A stretch of 64,000 bases of DNA from Firmicutes bacterium UBA4881 (GCA_002399235.1 DHDH01000040.1:1-64000); one strand, 5' to 3'. Positions 53,827 through 63,250 are shown, numbered from the stretch's first letter. Numbers and translations: made by a program. Notes: generated by a model from the sequence alone, not told the origin.

Positions 53827-54822
53827 ATGATAATTGTCATGGAGGCACAGAGTACTCCCCAAGATATTCAGGCAATCTGCCAAAAATTAGAGACTATGAG
53901 TTTAGAAAGTCATGTGATTAACGGTGTTACCCAAAGTGTAATTGGTGTTATTGGCGAGATAACCGATGAGCTTTGTGAGACAGCTAATCTTTGGCCCAAA
54001 GTAGAAAAAGCTCTGAGGGTTGGCAAACCTTATAAACTGGTAAGTAGAGAGTGTCAACCAAGTGGTAGCATAGTACAAGTGGGTTCTCTAGCTATAGGTA
54101 AGGATAAAGTAGTTATTGCAGGCCCGTGTGCTGTAGAGACCGAAGACCAGATGTTGCAGACTGCTAAAGCTGTTAAAAGCGCTGGTGCTAATATGTTAAG
54201 AGGTGGTGCCTTTAAACCTAGAACCTCACCATATGCATTCCAAGGCTTAAAAGTAAAAGGTTTAGAACTTTTAGCTGAAGCTGGTAAAGCGTATGATCTC
54301 CCTGTTGTGACAGAAGTAGTCGATCCTCGTGATGTAGAGGTTGTAGCTCAATATGCAGATATGTTGCAAATTGGTGCTAGAAACATGCAAAATTTCTCTT
54401 TGTTACAGGAAGTAGGCCAAACCAGAAAACCAGTGTTGCTTAAAAGGGGCCTTTCTTCCACTGTACAAGAATGGCTCATGGCAGCGGAATATATCATGGC
54501 AGGTGGTAATAGCCAAGTGGTTTTATGTGAAAGGGGCATTCGAACCTTCGAACCCTGGACACGTAACACACTTGATGTATCAGCAATAGCTTTAGCTAAA
54601 GAGGTAAGCCATTTGCCAGTTCTTGCAGATCCAAGTCATGCTTCAGGTAAGCGTTCATTAGTGGAACCATTAGCTAAAGCGGCCTTAGCTGTAGGTGCAG
54701 ATGGTTTAATAATTGAGGTGCACCCCAATCCAGATAAAGCACTATCAGATGGTCCCCAATCTTTGGATTTTGCTGAATTTGCCACCTTCATGCAGCATTT
54801 GCAGCTAATTAAAGGGGCGTGA
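53827..54822 (+). CDS. aroF: 3-deoxy-7-phosphoheptulonate synthase (DAHP synthase)
   Basis: This 331-residue enzyme catalyses the first step of aromatic amino acid synthesis. An N-terminal ferredoxin-like regulatory domain (about 1-70) precedes the TIM barrel (GPCAVETEDQML, GGAFKPRTSPYAFQG, KRGLSSTVQEWLMAAEYI, DPSHASGKR). This is the class I-beta type with the Thermotoga-like regulatory domain that senses Phe or Tyr. ATG 53827 follows AGAGGAGG. It is controlled by the upstream T-box. Confidence 0.95.
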   Translation: MIIVMEAQSTPQDIQAICQKLETMSLESHVINGVTQSVIGVIGEITDELCETANLWPKVEKALRVGKPYKLVSRECQPSGSIVQVGSLAIGKDKVVIAGPCAVETEDQMLQTAKAVKSAGANMLRGGAFKPRTSPYAFQGLKVKGLELLAEAGKAYDLPVVTEVVDPRDVEVVAQYADMLQIGARNMQNFSLLQEVGQTRKPVLLKRGLSSTVQEWLMAAEYIMAGGNSQVVLCERGIRTFEPWTRNTLDVSAIALAKEVSHLPVLADPSHASGKRSLVEPLAKAALAVGADGLIIEVHPNPDKALSDGPQSLDFAEFATFMQHLQLIKGA

Positions 54823-54828
54823 CCGAAA

Positions 54829-55623
54829 ATGATCTATTATTTAGGACCTGAAGGTTCCTATTCCCATGAGGCTGCTTTGCTAATAGATAATAATACTGTA
54901 CCTACTTTATCGATAACAGAAGTGTTTAAAAAGAGTCTCCATTCTCCTGGCATCGTTCCCTGGGAAAATTCCTTAGAAGGTTCGGTTTCCGAGACCTTAG
55001 ATCTATTATTAGAGACTGAATTATCTGTAGTTGGTGAGTTGAATTTAGAGATCAGGCATTGCCTTTTAGGGTATAGAGAGAATAAACTTGTTTTTTCCCA
55101 TCCTCAGGCTCTAGGTCAATGCCGCAATTATTTAACCAAACATGGTTTACAGCCTGTTCCTACTACCTCTACTGCGAAAGGTGTAGTTGAAGCTAAAGCA
55201 AATAAAGCTCTAGCTATTGGTTCTTTGCAAGCGGCTAAAGTATATGATATTCCTGTTCTTGATATAGGAATCCAAGATGGTCTAACCAATTATACACGAT
55301 TTGCCCTTCTAGGCCGCGAGTTGCCAAAGAGTACAGGTAACGATAAAACTAGTATTATCTTTGCCACTCATAATGATAGGCCAGGAGCCCTATATCAAAT
55401 CTTAGCGATCTTTGCGAGTGAAGGAATTAACTTAACGAGAATCGAATCGCGTCCCACCAAGCGATTTTTGGGCGAATACCTTTTCCACGTTGATTTAGTT
55501 AGCCACAAAGAAGATGAATTAACAGCTAAAGTATTAAAAGAAGTAGAAAGAACGACCTCGTTTTTAAAAGTTTTAGGTTCCTACCCCATAGGAGAGGAAC
55601 CTAAGAAATCTTACGCGGTATGA
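54829..55623 (+). CDS. pheA: Prephenate dehydratase
   Basis: This 264-residue enzyme converts prephenate to phenylpyruvate. The substrate motif TRF is at 156-158 (NYTRFALLG), and a C-terminal ACT domain with RPGALYQIL and ESRPTK binds phenylalanine for feedback. No chorismate mutase domain is fused and none is seen nearby. It is co-transcribed with aroF (six-base gap), so both transcription (T-box) and activity (ACT) respond to Phe. Confidence 0.95.
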   Translation: MIYYLGPEGSYSHEAALLIDNNTVPTLSITEVFKKSLHSPGIVPWENSLEGSVSETLDLLLETELSVVGELNLEIRHCLLGYRENKLVFSHPQALGQCRNYLTKHGLQPVPTTSTAKGVVEAKANKALAIGSLQAAKVYDIPVLDIGIQDGLTNYTRFALLGRELPKSTGNDKTSIIFATHNDRPGALYQILAIFASEGINLTRIESRPTKRFLGEYLFHVDLVSHKEDELTAKVLKEVERTTSFLKVLGSYPIGEEPKKSYAV

Positions 55624-55624
55624 A

Positions 55625-55658
55625 AGAGGCAGTAGACTACAGTGAGTCTACTGCCTCT
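55625..55658. terminator. Hairpin between convergent pheA and glnA
   Basis: A perfect 13-base-pair stem AGAGGCAGTAGAC/GTCTACTGCCTCT has an eight-base loop. On the plus strand it is followed by A and not T, and on the minus strand only by TTTC, so it is an atypical terminator. Confidence 0.65.
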
Positions 55659-55687
55659 AAAAAAATTAATTTAGTGGTTTAGATAGC

Positions 55688-57013
55688 TTAAAATAAGGTC
55701 AAATACTTCTTGAGCTCCCAATCATGAACCTGGACTCTATATTCATCCCATTCAAGTTCTTTAGCTAGGATATAACGTTCATAAATATGACTACCTAAAG
55801 CTGTACGGATAAGTTCATCGTTTTTAAGTTCCGCTACTGCCTCAGCAAGTGAAGTTGGCAATACCGAAATACCTGCTTCTTGCCTTTCTAAAGTGTTCAT
55901 ACTATAGATGTTTTTAGTTACTGATGCAGGTGGGTTGGTTTTTTTTGTTATTCCTTCTAAACCTGCTTCTAAGATGAGGGCTGAAGTTAAATAAACATTA
56001 CAGGATGGATCAGGAGAACGAAACTCTAAGCGAGTAGCACATCCTCTACTCGATGGTACACGTACTAAGGCACTACGATTGGCTGCTGACCATGATATAT
56101 ACACAGGAGCTTCATAACCAGTGACTAGACGTTTGTAGGAGTTAACCAAAGGATTGGCTATAGCTGTTATTCCTTTGGCATGAGCTAGTAGGCCACCAAT
56201 AAAGTGAAAAGCAATTGGGCTTAATTGATAAGTTCCATTTGGATCATAAAAAGCGTTTTCTAAGCCAGCGAAGAGAGAGAAGTTTACATGCATACCAGAA
56301 CCAGCCATGCCATGAATTGGTTTAGGCATAAAAGTAGCGTGCAAACCATGTTTTTGAGCAATACTTTTGGTAACAAATTTAAAGGTAGCTACTCTGTCAG
56401 CAGAGACTAATAAATTATCATATTTAAAGTCAATCTCGTGTTGACCTGGTGCATTTTCATGGTGCGAAGCTTCTACTTCAAATCCCATTTCCTCAAGAGC
56501 CATAATAATCTCTTGTCTAGCAGCTTCTCCTTTATCTAAAGGAGCTAAATCAAAATAGCTAGCATTATCCTGTGTTAAAATAGTAGGAGAACCGTTTTCA
56601 TCTAATTTAAAAAGGAAAAATTCACATTCTGGTCCAGCTTTTGCTGAAAAGCCCATGGATTCTGCTTTAGCAATAGCTTTTTTGAGAACATAGCGTGGAT
56701 CACCGTTAAAATGAGTGCCATCAGCAGAATAGACGTCGCAAATTAACCTAGCGACTTTTGTATCATCTAGACTTTTAGGGAAGATGGTAAACGTGGAATT
56801 ATCTGGTTTTAGCAGCATATCTGATTCTTCGATGCGGGTAAAACCTTCAATAGATGAACCATCAAAACCAATACCATCTTCTAAAGCTCTTTTAAGTTGT
56901 TTGACAGGAATTGTGACATTTTTAGTTTGACCGAGGATGTCAGTGAATTGCAAGCGAATGAAACGGATACCTTCGTTTTTGGCAATACTTAGGATCTCTT
57001 CATTTGTAAGCAT
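55688..57013 (-). CDS. glnA: Glutamine synthetase type I
   Basis: This 441-residue enzyme makes glutamine from glutamate and ammonia. It shows FDGSSIEGF, the NAPGQHEIDF metal and substrate segment, KPIHGMAGSGMH, and NRSALVRVPSSRG. Length and lack of an adenylylation-site insert place it in the GSI-alpha type of Firmicutes, which is controlled by feedback and by GlnR-type regulators, not by adenylylation. The ATG at 57013 follows GGAGG; six upstream codons are open. Confidence 0.96.
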   Translation of the reverse strand: MLTNEEILSIAKNEGIRFIRLQFTDILGQTKNVTIPVKQLKRALEDGIGFDGSSIEGFTRIEESDMLLKPDNSTFTIFPKSLDDTKVARLICDVYSADGTHFNGDPRYVLKKAIAKAESMGFSAKAGPECEFFLFKLDENGSPTILTQDNASYFDLAPLDKGEAARQEIIMALEEMGFEVEASHHENAPGQHEIDFKYDNLLVSADRVATFKFVTKSIAQKHGLHATFMPKPIHGMAGSGMHVNFSLFAGLENAFYDPNGTYQLSPIAFHFIGGLLAHAKGITAIANPLVNSYKRLVTGYEAPVYISWSAANRSALVRVPSSRGCATRLEFRSPDPSCNVYLTSALILEAGLEGITKKTNPPASVTKNIYSMNTLERQEAGISVLPTSLAEAVAELKNDELIRTALGSHIYERYILAKELEWDEYRVQVHDWELKKYLTLF

Positions 57014-57059
57014 AGTGCGCCTCCACTTCATTGGAAAAGGCTAAAAACTTTATTTTTTT

Positions 57060-57088
57060 ATCCTAGCACTGTGTTTTTAATGTGTCAA
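57060..57088 (-). promoter_or_regulatory. Sigma-A-type promoter for glnA
   Basis: On the minus strand a TTGACA (57088-57083) and TAGGAT (57065-57060) are 17 bases apart, about 45 bases upstream of the glnA start. I see no clear GlnR palindrome. Confidence 0.75.
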
Positions 57089-57130
57089 TTAGATTTATAA
57101 AAAATAATCAAAGGAAAAGAGGGACGGAAA

Positions 57131-58453
57131 TTGGCAAATTTAGTCATCATTGGTGCAGGTCCTGGTGGTTATGCTGCCGCCTTAAGAGGTGCAGATTTAG
57201 GCTTAAAGGTTACTCTTTTAGAAGCTGATAAAGTAGGTGGGACTTGCCTAAATTGGGGTTGTATTCCTACAAAAACTTACTACCATACAGCAAAAATAAC
57301 TCGAGAAGTTAAGCAAAGTAAGGAGATAATAGGCCAGGTTCAAGTAGACTTTCCTCAACTAGTTAACAAACAAGCAGGTGTAGTTAAACAACTAGTTGGT
57401 GGCTTAGAAAGCCTTTTAAAAAGTGCTGGGGTGGAAGTGATCAACCAAAGAGGAACTCTAGCAGAGGGTGGTGTTAAAGTCGGTGAGGAATTAATTCCTG
57501 CCGATAACATTATTATTGCAACCGGAGCAACACCTTTTACAATCTTAGGGATTGTTCCTGATGGTAAACGTGTTTTTACAGCCAAAGAGATTTGGCAATT
57601 AGAGAGCTTACCAGAAAGTGTAGTTATCTTAGGTGGGGGAGTAATTGGTGTGGAATTTGCTACAATCTTCTCTGCCTTAGGTAGCAAGGTTACTATAGTA
57701 GAGAAAGAAAAAAGCATTCTTCCTCAGTTTGCTCCTTCTGCTACAAGACTAGTTACTAAGAAATTGAAAGAACAAGGTGTAATAATAAAGACTGGAGCTG
57801 CTGTCACAGGTTATAAAGATGGTGTTTTGCAACTCCCGGATGAGTCTTTAGAAGGAGATATTCTTTTAGTAGCTCTTGGTAATAAACCTAATACAAAAGG
57901 TTTAGGCTTAGAGGAAGTTGGCGTTAGGTTAAATCAGCGGCAGGAAATTGAGGTTAATAATTATTTAGAAACCTCCCAAAAAGGAATCTATGCTATTGGA
58001 GATGTTAACAACCTGCCCTATAAACTCGCTCATGCAGCCTCTAAGCAGGGTGCGCTAGTTGTAGAAAAAATTGCTGGCGCAGCTTATGAACCATTTAATA
58101 GCAATCTAGTACCTAGAACAGTCTTTACCTACCCTGAACTAGCAGAAATAGGTACTTTAGAAGGTAATAAAAGCCGTTTCCCCTATAGTGCAAATGGCCG
58201 TGCCTTAGCAGGAGGAGAAGCAGATGGCTATGTCGAGGCCTACGGTGACGGAGAAAAGATAGTAGGAGCACTTATTGTCGGAGCTGATGCCTGCGAACTA
58301 AGTAACTTAGCCAGTCTAGCTATTAGTAGTGGGATGACTGAAGAAAATCTTTCTACTTCAATAATGACTCATCCTACTTTAGGTGAGGCTTTCCATGAAG
58401 CTAGCTTAGGCTTATTTGGTGCAGCAATTCACATCGTTAATAAGCGTAGATAA
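57131..58453 (+). CDS. lpdA: Dihydrolipoamide-dehydrogenase-like flavoprotein
   Basis: This 440-residue pyridine nucleotide-disulfide oxidoreductase has FAD-binding IIGAGPGGYAAAL, the redox disulfide GGTCLNWGCIPTK, an NAD motif GGGVIGVEFATIF and the C-terminal HPTLGEAFHEA base. It is slightly short for Lpd. No lipoyl protein, 2-oxo-acid dehydrogenase or glycine-cleavage genes are nearby, so its partner is unknown. The TTG start follows AAGAGGGAC. Confidence 0.88.
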   Translation: MANLVIIGAGPGGYAAALRGADLGLKVTLLEADKVGGTCLNWGCIPTKTYYHTAKITREVKQSKEIIGQVQVDFPQLVNKQAGVVKQLVGGLESLLKSAGVEVINQRGTLAEGGVKVGEELIPADNIIIATGATPFTILGIVPDGKRVFTAKEIWQLESLPESVVILGGGVIGVEFATIFSALGSKVTIVEKEKSILPQFAPSATRLVTKKLKEQGVIIKTGAAVTGYKDGVLQLPDESLEGDILLVALGNKPNTKGLGLEEVGVRLNQRQEIEVNNYLETSQKGIYAIGDVNNLPYKLAHAASKQGALVVEKIAGAAYEPFNSNLVPRTVFTYPELAEIGTLEGNKSRFPYSANGRALAGGEADGYVEAYGDGEKIVGALIVGADACELSNLASLAISSGMTEENLSTSIMTHPTLGEAFHEASLGLFGAAIHIVNKRR

Positions 58454-58456
58454 GCA

Positions 58457-58494
58457 AAAAGCCTACTAGTATTGTTTTGTACTAGTAGGCTTTT
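58457..58494. terminator. Bidirectional terminator between lpdA and nadE
   Basis: A perfect 15-base-pair stem AAAAGCCTACTAGTA/TACTAGTAGGCTTTT with an eight-base loop serves two convergent genes. Confidence 0.9.
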
Positions 58495-58520
58495 AGTTGT
58501 GAAACTATATAAACAAAGAA

Positions 58521-59246
58521 TTAGTCCCTTATTACAGGGCCCATAGGTGGCATTTGCCGTTTATGGGTACTTCTTTTGTTTAGTTGTTCGATTCTCTCTA
58601 TGGCTTTAGGATCACCGGTTCTGTAGAGTAAAAAGTTATCGATATCCTTATAACTAATTCCTAACTCAGATTCATCTGTTTGGCCTGCCCAAAGTCCGGC
58701 AGTAGGAGCTTTTGTGATAATTTTTTCGGGAACGCCTAAAAGCTTACCGAGTTCCCAAACTTCAGCTTTAACTAGATGACCAAGAGGAATAAGATCAGCA
58801 GCTGAATCGCCAAATTTTGTAAAATAACCAGTATACCATTCAGATGCATTACTACTTCCAAGCACAAGATAGCCTAAATTTTGACCAATTAAATTTAATG
58901 TAGCTACTCTTAGACGTGGTTTTAAATTATGTGCTCCCATAGTTTTGGGTTCTTCGCCTGTAGTTTGAGTTAAATAATCAAAAGCTGGGGCTAGGTCAAT
59001 CTCACGGGTTTTTATTTTCAAAGCTTCAGCAACTAAAAGAGCATCTTCTTTATCCTTAGGATCTGAATGGCAAGGCATAATAATACCGAGAGATGAGTTA
59101 GGGAAAGCCAGTTGAGCAAGACCAGCAATAACGGCAGAGTCAATACCACCGCTTAGACCGTATATAACGCCATTAGCTTTAGCACTCTCAACTTTTTCTC
59201 TCATCCATTCAACTAAAAGATCACGGGTTTTATCAGCATGGAACAT
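58521..59246 (-). CDS. nadE: NH3-dependent NAD+ synthetase
   Basis: This 241-residue enzyme amidates deamido-NAD with ammonia, the last step of NAD synthesis. The ATP-pyrophosphatase loop GLSGGIDSAV is near residue 30, with LGSSNASEWYTGYFTKFGD following. There is no glutaminase domain, so free ammonia is the donor. This fits a neighbourhood of nitrogen-assimilation genes. Confidence 0.93.
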   Translation of the reverse strand: MFHADKTRDLLVEWMREKVESAKANGVIYGLSGGIDSAVIAGLAQLAFPNSSLGIIMPCHSDPKDKEDALLVAEALKIKTREIDLAPAFDYLTQTTGEEPKTMGAHNLKPRLRVATLNLIGQNLGYLVLGSSNASEWYTGYFTKFGDSAADLIPLGHLVKAEVWELGKLLGVPEKIITKAPTAGLWAGQTDESELGISYKDIDNFLLYRTGDPKAIERIEQLNKRSTHKRQMPPMGPVIRD

Positions 59247-59333
59247 TCAATTGACCACCTTTCATTTGCTAAAAATACTTCTCTGTCACATCTTCCGATC
59301 CTTCCGGTCATACTAACAATGGGGTGAGATTAA

Positions 59334-60008
59334 ATGATTGGTAATAGTCTATGGGATGCGTTATATAATCAAGGCGTAGCTGAGCGAGTACATAGGTTAG
59401 GGTTTGCCGGGCTTTCAGCGTCAGAATGTGGTCGGATTGGTAAACTGTTTTCTGGCAAAGGACCTGCCCAGACCGAGAAACAAGCAGGAGTCCCTGAAGT
59501 TTCAGAAGAAAGTCTTAGTATAATCACTCTCAAAAAAGAGCACATGCGCGAACGTGCTCGCACACTTAACCTACCACTACACTCGTATTCGTTAACTGGA
59601 ATACCAGCTCCACCACCAACCTTGTGGGAATCAAGAAGAAGGGAGATGAGGCGTTGGTATAGGTTAGTAACCACTGATCCTTTTGCTAAGCTTTGGTCAG
59701 TAGAGTTAGCGGAAAATTATTTAGGGGATATCGATCTCTATGGTATAGGACAAGGACTTAATCGCTTTTTCTTTTATGTTGGTGCTACTGAATTAAGAGT
59801 ACCAGAATTTATTGCTCATGTATTAAAAATATGGCTAGTAAAGATGCCTTGGCAGGATTGGGGAATTAACATTCTTTCCACACCTATATTTATTCAGGAT
59901 GGCATAATGTTGACTGCATTGCAATCGTTGGGGTTTTTTGAATTAGGTACGAGCTTGTTAGGCGGCGAGTATGTACGTATCCTTGCATACAAAATACTTA
60001 ATTCATGA
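59334..60008 (+). CDS. Hypothetical protein
   Basis: I do not recognise this 224-residue protein. Residues 1-80 are polar and probably partly disordered, with a helix near ERARTLNL. Residues 85-110 are rich in Arg and Trp (WESRRREMRRWYRLV). Residues 115-224 are hydrophobic and helical (AENYLGDIDLYGIGQGLNRF, FIAHVLKIWLVKM, IFIQDGIMLTAL). There is no signal peptide and no cysteine cluster. A GGGGTGAG site precedes the ATG. It stands alone between nadE (divergent) and a GltD-like gene. Confidence 0.65.
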   Translation: MIGNSLWDALYNQGVAERVHRLGFAGLSASECGRIGKLFSGKGPAQTEKQAGVPEVSEESLSIITLKKEHMRERARTLNLPLHSYSLTGIPAPPPTLWESRRREMRRWYRLVTTDPFAKLWSVELAENYLGDIDLYGIGQGLNRFFFYVGATELRVPEFIAHVLKIWLVKMPWQDWGINILSTPIFIQDGIMLTALQSLGFFELGTSLLGGEYVRILAYKILNS

Positions 60009-60119
60009 AAAACTTGCGATATATATGCAGGAAATAGCTATTTATTTGCGAAATATCTATCCAATTCGCACTGGGTAGTGTATTATAGATAAAACTAGCC
60101 AAGAAAGGTGGATGGCCAA

Positions 60120-61496
60120 TTGAAATTGGAAAGAACTGAGATGCCAAGAAGGGCGCCTGAGAAAAGAGCTAAAGACTTTCAGGAAGTAGCCCTTGGATAT
60201 AATGAAGAGCAGGCTTTGGCCGAAGCCAAACGTTGCTTAAACTGCAAAGTACCCAAGTGCGTTAGTGGGTGCCCTGTAGAAACACCGATACCTCGTTTTA
60301 TACAAGCGCTTCGCTCAGGAGATTACCAGAGTGCAGCAGCTATTATCAAAGAAAAAAACTCTTTACCAGCTGTCTGTGGCCGAGTCTGTCCACAGGAAGT
60401 ACAATGTGAATCTCAATGTATCCTCGGCAAAAAAGGGACACCAGTAGCCATAGGAGCTTTGGAAAGATTTGTGGCAGATAAAGAGCGCGAAATAGAACCT
60501 ACAGTAAAAACTACCGCTAACAAGCTTGCTAAAGTTGGTGTAATAGGATCAGGCCCAGCAGCCTTAGCTGCAGCTGCTGATCTTGCTTTATTAGGTTACC
60601 AGGTAACAGTCTTTGAAGCTCTACATGAACTTGGTGGAGTTTTACGTTACGGGATCCCAGAGTTTAGATTGCCAAAAGAGATAGTCGATTATGAAGTTAA
60701 TTATATTCACCAACTAGGTGTAGACTTCCAGACAAATGTTATTGTTGGCGTTACTGTTAGCTTAGAAGATTTAAGAGAACAAGGTTATCAAGCCTTTTTT
60801 ATAGGTGCAGGAGCAGGATTACCTTATTTTCTCGATATTCCAGGAGAAAATCTAAACGGTGTTTATTCTGCTAATGAATTTTTGACCAGAGTAAACTTGA
60901 TGAAAGCGTATAAGTTTCCTGAGGTAGATACTCCTATCTATGTAGGTGAAAAAGTAGCTGTAGTAGGAGCAGGTAATGTGGCTATGGATGCTGCTAGAAC
61001 AGCCTTAAGACTTGGAGCTAAGGATGTTTATATAGTCTATAGACGTAGTAGAGAAGAGATACCTGCTAGACACGAGGAAGTAGAAAACGCTGAAGAAGAG
61101 GGAGTTAAATTCCATCTTCTAGAGAGTCCTGTAGAGATCTTAGGTGATGATAACTTCCGCGTTAGAGGTATTAAAAACCAAAAGATGCAACTAGGAGAAC
61201 CAGACGCTAGAGGCAGAAGAAAGCCAGTGCCTATGCCAGGTGAGTTTAATATTCTTGATGTTGATATGGCGATTATAGCTATTGGTCAAGGACCTAATCC
61301 TCTAGCAACTAGGAACATTCCTGAGTTAGATATTGACGAGAGAGGGCTCATAAAAACTGACTCAAATGGTCAAACCAGTATTCCGGGAGTATTCGCTGGT
61401 GGCGATATAGTGACTGGTGCAGCTACAGTTATCAAAGCTATGGGTGCTGGTAAAGCAGCTGCTAAATCTATCGATAATTATTTAAAAAGCCTCTAA
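60120..61496 (+). CDS. gltD: GltD-like NADPH-dependent glutamate synthase small subunit
   Basis: This FAD/NADPH flavoprotein of about 458 residues has an N-terminal [4Fe-4S] domain (CLNCKVPKCVSGCPVETPIP, then CGRVCPQEVQCESQC) and two Rossmann folds (VGVIGSGPAALAAAADL; VAVVGAGNVAMDAARTA). Homologues include GltD, NfnB/SudA and stand-alone archaeal GltA. No gltB large subunit or sudB gene is adjacent, so the actual reaction is uncertain. TTG 60120 follows AAGGTGG; a GTG at 60108 is too close to that site. Confidence 0.88.
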   Translation: MKLERTEMPRRAPEKRAKDFQEVALGYNEEQALAEAKRCLNCKVPKCVSGCPVETPIPRFIQALRSGDYQSAAAIIKEKNSLPAVCGRVCPQEVQCESQCILGKKGTPVAIGALERFVADKEREIEPTVKTTANKLAKVGVIGSGPAALAAAADLALLGYQVTVFEALHELGGVLRYGIPEFRLPKEIVDYEVNYIHQLGVDFQTNVIVGVTVSLEDLREQGYQAFFIGAGAGLPYFLDIPGENLNGVYSANEFLTRVNLMKAYKFPEVDTPIYVGEKVAVVGAGNVAMDAARTALRLGAKDVYIVYRRSREEIPARHEEVENAEEEGVKFHLLESPVEILGDDNFRVRGIKNQKMQLGEPDARGRRKPVPMPGEFNILDVDMAIIAIGQGPNPLATRNIPELDIDERGLIKTDSNGQTSIPGVFAGGDIVTGAATVIKAMGAGKAAAKSIDNYLKSL

Positions 61497-61522
61497 TTAC
61501 TTGGTAATAAAACCAGGGTAAT

Positions 61523-61555
61523 GTCATACTTATCTAACTACTTAGTTAAGGTATG
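61523..61555. other. Imperfect palindrome before yjbQ
   Basis: TCATAC at 61523 pairs with GTATGA at 61550, and CTAACT pairs imperfectly with TAGTTA inside. No T-tract follows. It may be a weak terminator of the GltD-like gene or an operator for yjbQ. Confidence 0.4.
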
Positions 61556-61591
61556 ATCTATTAAGATTAATATAATTTGGGGGGATTACAG

Positions 61592-61996
61592 GTGGCTGTA
61601 TATAGAGAGGATTTCGCCGTTGAGTCCCACCGGAGTAAGGAACTTTTATTAATTACAGATGAGGTAGAAAATGTACTGAGAAACAGTGGTATCAAAGCAG
61701 GCATTTGTTTGGTTTATACACCACATACGACAGCAGCTATTAGTATTAACGAAGCAGCTGATCCTGATGTGAGGCAGGATATGATCTTAGGATTTAACCG
61801 TCTTTCACCTAATTCAGTACAATATAGCCATAAGGAAGGCAACTCTCCAGCCCATCTACTAGCTAGCTTAATAGGGCCTTCTGAGAGCATACCAATTATA
61901 GATGGCAAGCTTGATCTAGGTGTTTGGCAAGGCATTTATTTTTGTGAGTTTGATGGACCACGTGTAAGAAAAGTTTATGTTCAAGTTCTAGGTTAG
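61592..61996 (+). CDS. yjbQ: YjbQ (UPF0047) family protein
   Basis: This 134-residue protein has the family signature TPHTTAAISINEAADPDVRQD and a second His segment SPAHLLASLIGPS. The family binds a metal and has weak thiamine-phosphate-synthase activity in one E. coli report; its true role is unsettled. The GTG at 61592 follows GGGGGGA at a good distance; a TTG at 61577 overlaps that site. The next gene follows closely. Confidence 0.88.
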   Translation: MAVYREDFAVESHRSKELLLITDEVENVLRNSGIKAGICLVYTPHTTAAISINEAADPDVRQDMILGFNRLSPNSVQYSHKEGNSPAHLLASLIGPSESIPIIDGKLDLGVWQGIYFCEFDGPRVRKVYVQVLG

Positions 61997-62009
61997 GAGA
62001 GTGGGTTTA

Positions 62010-63200
62010 GTGGAGGTTTCGCAAAGAGCAAAAGGAATTGCACCATCAGCTACTTTGGCTATCACTAATAAGGCCAAAGTATTAAAAAGTCAAGGATTAG
62101 ATATTGTTGGCTTTGGAGCTGGTGAACCAGACTTTGATACACCATTACACATCAAGGAAGCAGCTTGTGAATCACTTAAACAAGGATTCACTAAGTATAC
62201 CGCTACAGAGGGAATTGTACCTTTAAGAAAAGCAATAGCTGCTAAATTGAAAAAAAGAAATAATCTTGATTACAGCACTGATGAAATATTAGTTTCTTGT
62301 GGTGCAAAACATTCACTTTACAATGCCTTCATGTGTGTTCTCAACCCAGGGGATGAAGTAATTCTACCCCTTCCTTATTGGGTAAGTTATGACGAACAGA
62401 TCCGTCTTTGCGGAGCCAGGGTTATTGCTGCTAAGCCAGAGAGTAATTTGAAAATTACCGGCGATACCATCCGCCGCTTAAGGACTCCAAACACAAAACT
62501 TTTAGTCCTTAATTCTCCCAATAATCCTACAGGTATAGTGTATTCTGAAGATGAACTCAGAGATATTGGTCAAGCTATATTAGAAACAGATATGGGAGTT
62601 ATTTCTGATGAGATTTATGAAGATTTTACTTATGATGGTGTTAAAGTTAACTCTATTGTGACAGTTATGCCAGAGCTTAAAGATAGAACAATTATTATAA
62701 ATGGCGTCTCCAAAACGTACTCAATGACTGGCTGGCGCATCGGCTACGCTGCCGGTCCTAAAGATATCATCAAAGCTATGGGGAATTTGCAAGCACACTC
62801 TACCTCAAACCCCACTTCGTTTGCACAAGTAGCAGCTGTTCAGGCTTTAGAAGGTTCACAAGAAAGTGTAGAGATGATGAGAAATGCTTTCTTGGAGAGA
62901 CGGGATTACATTGTTAAAGCACTCAACGAAATACCTGGAATTAAGTGCGATATGCCTGCAGGTGCTTTTTATGTATTTCCAAATGTATCTGGTTTATATG
63001 GCAAAACAACTTCTAAAGGTACCCTTATTAACGATAGTCAAAGTTTGAGTGCTACATTATTAGAAGAAGCTTTCGTAGCTGTTGTGCCAGGAGATGCTTT
63101 TGGTACTGATGAATATGTAAGACTTTCTTATGCCTGCGATCTTGCTTCAATTAAAAAAGGTATTAACCGTATTGAAGAATTTGTTAGAAAGCTAAGGTAA
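62010..63200 (+). CDS. Pyridoxal-phosphate aspartate aminotransferase
   Basis: This class I aminotransferase of about 396 residues (I-gamma, Bacillus/Thermus AspC type) has PLP contacts NSPNNPTG and SDEIYEDF, the PLP lysine in NGVSKTYSMTGWRIGY near residue 235, and a C-terminal RLSYA arginine. It interconverts aspartate and glutamate with their 2-oxo acids and often also uses prephenate or aromatic substrates. GTG 62010 is ten bases after AGGAG; GTG 62001 is too close. Confidence 0.92.
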   Translation: MEVSQRAKGIAPSATLAITNKAKVLKSQGLDIVGFGAGEPDFDTPLHIKEAACESLKQGFTKYTATEGIVPLRKAIAAKLKKRNNLDYSTDEILVSCGAKHSLYNAFMCVLNPGDEVILPLPYWVSYDEQIRLCGARVIAAKPESNLKITGDTIRRLRTPNTKLLVLNSPNNPTGIVYSEDELRDIGQAILETDMGVISDEIYEDFTYDGVKVNSIVTVMPELKDRTIIINGVSKTYSMTGWRIGYAAGPKDIIKAMGNLQAHSTSNPTSFAQVAAVQALEGSQESVEMMRNAFLERRDYIVKALNEIPGIKCDMPAGAFYVFPNVSGLYGKTTSKGTLINDSQSLSATLLEEAFVAVVPGDAFGTDEYVRLSYACDLASIKKGINRIEEFVRKLR

Positions 63201-63250
63201 TATATTAAAAGTACCTAAAGTATTTTATGAGTTATAAATGATTATTTAAA

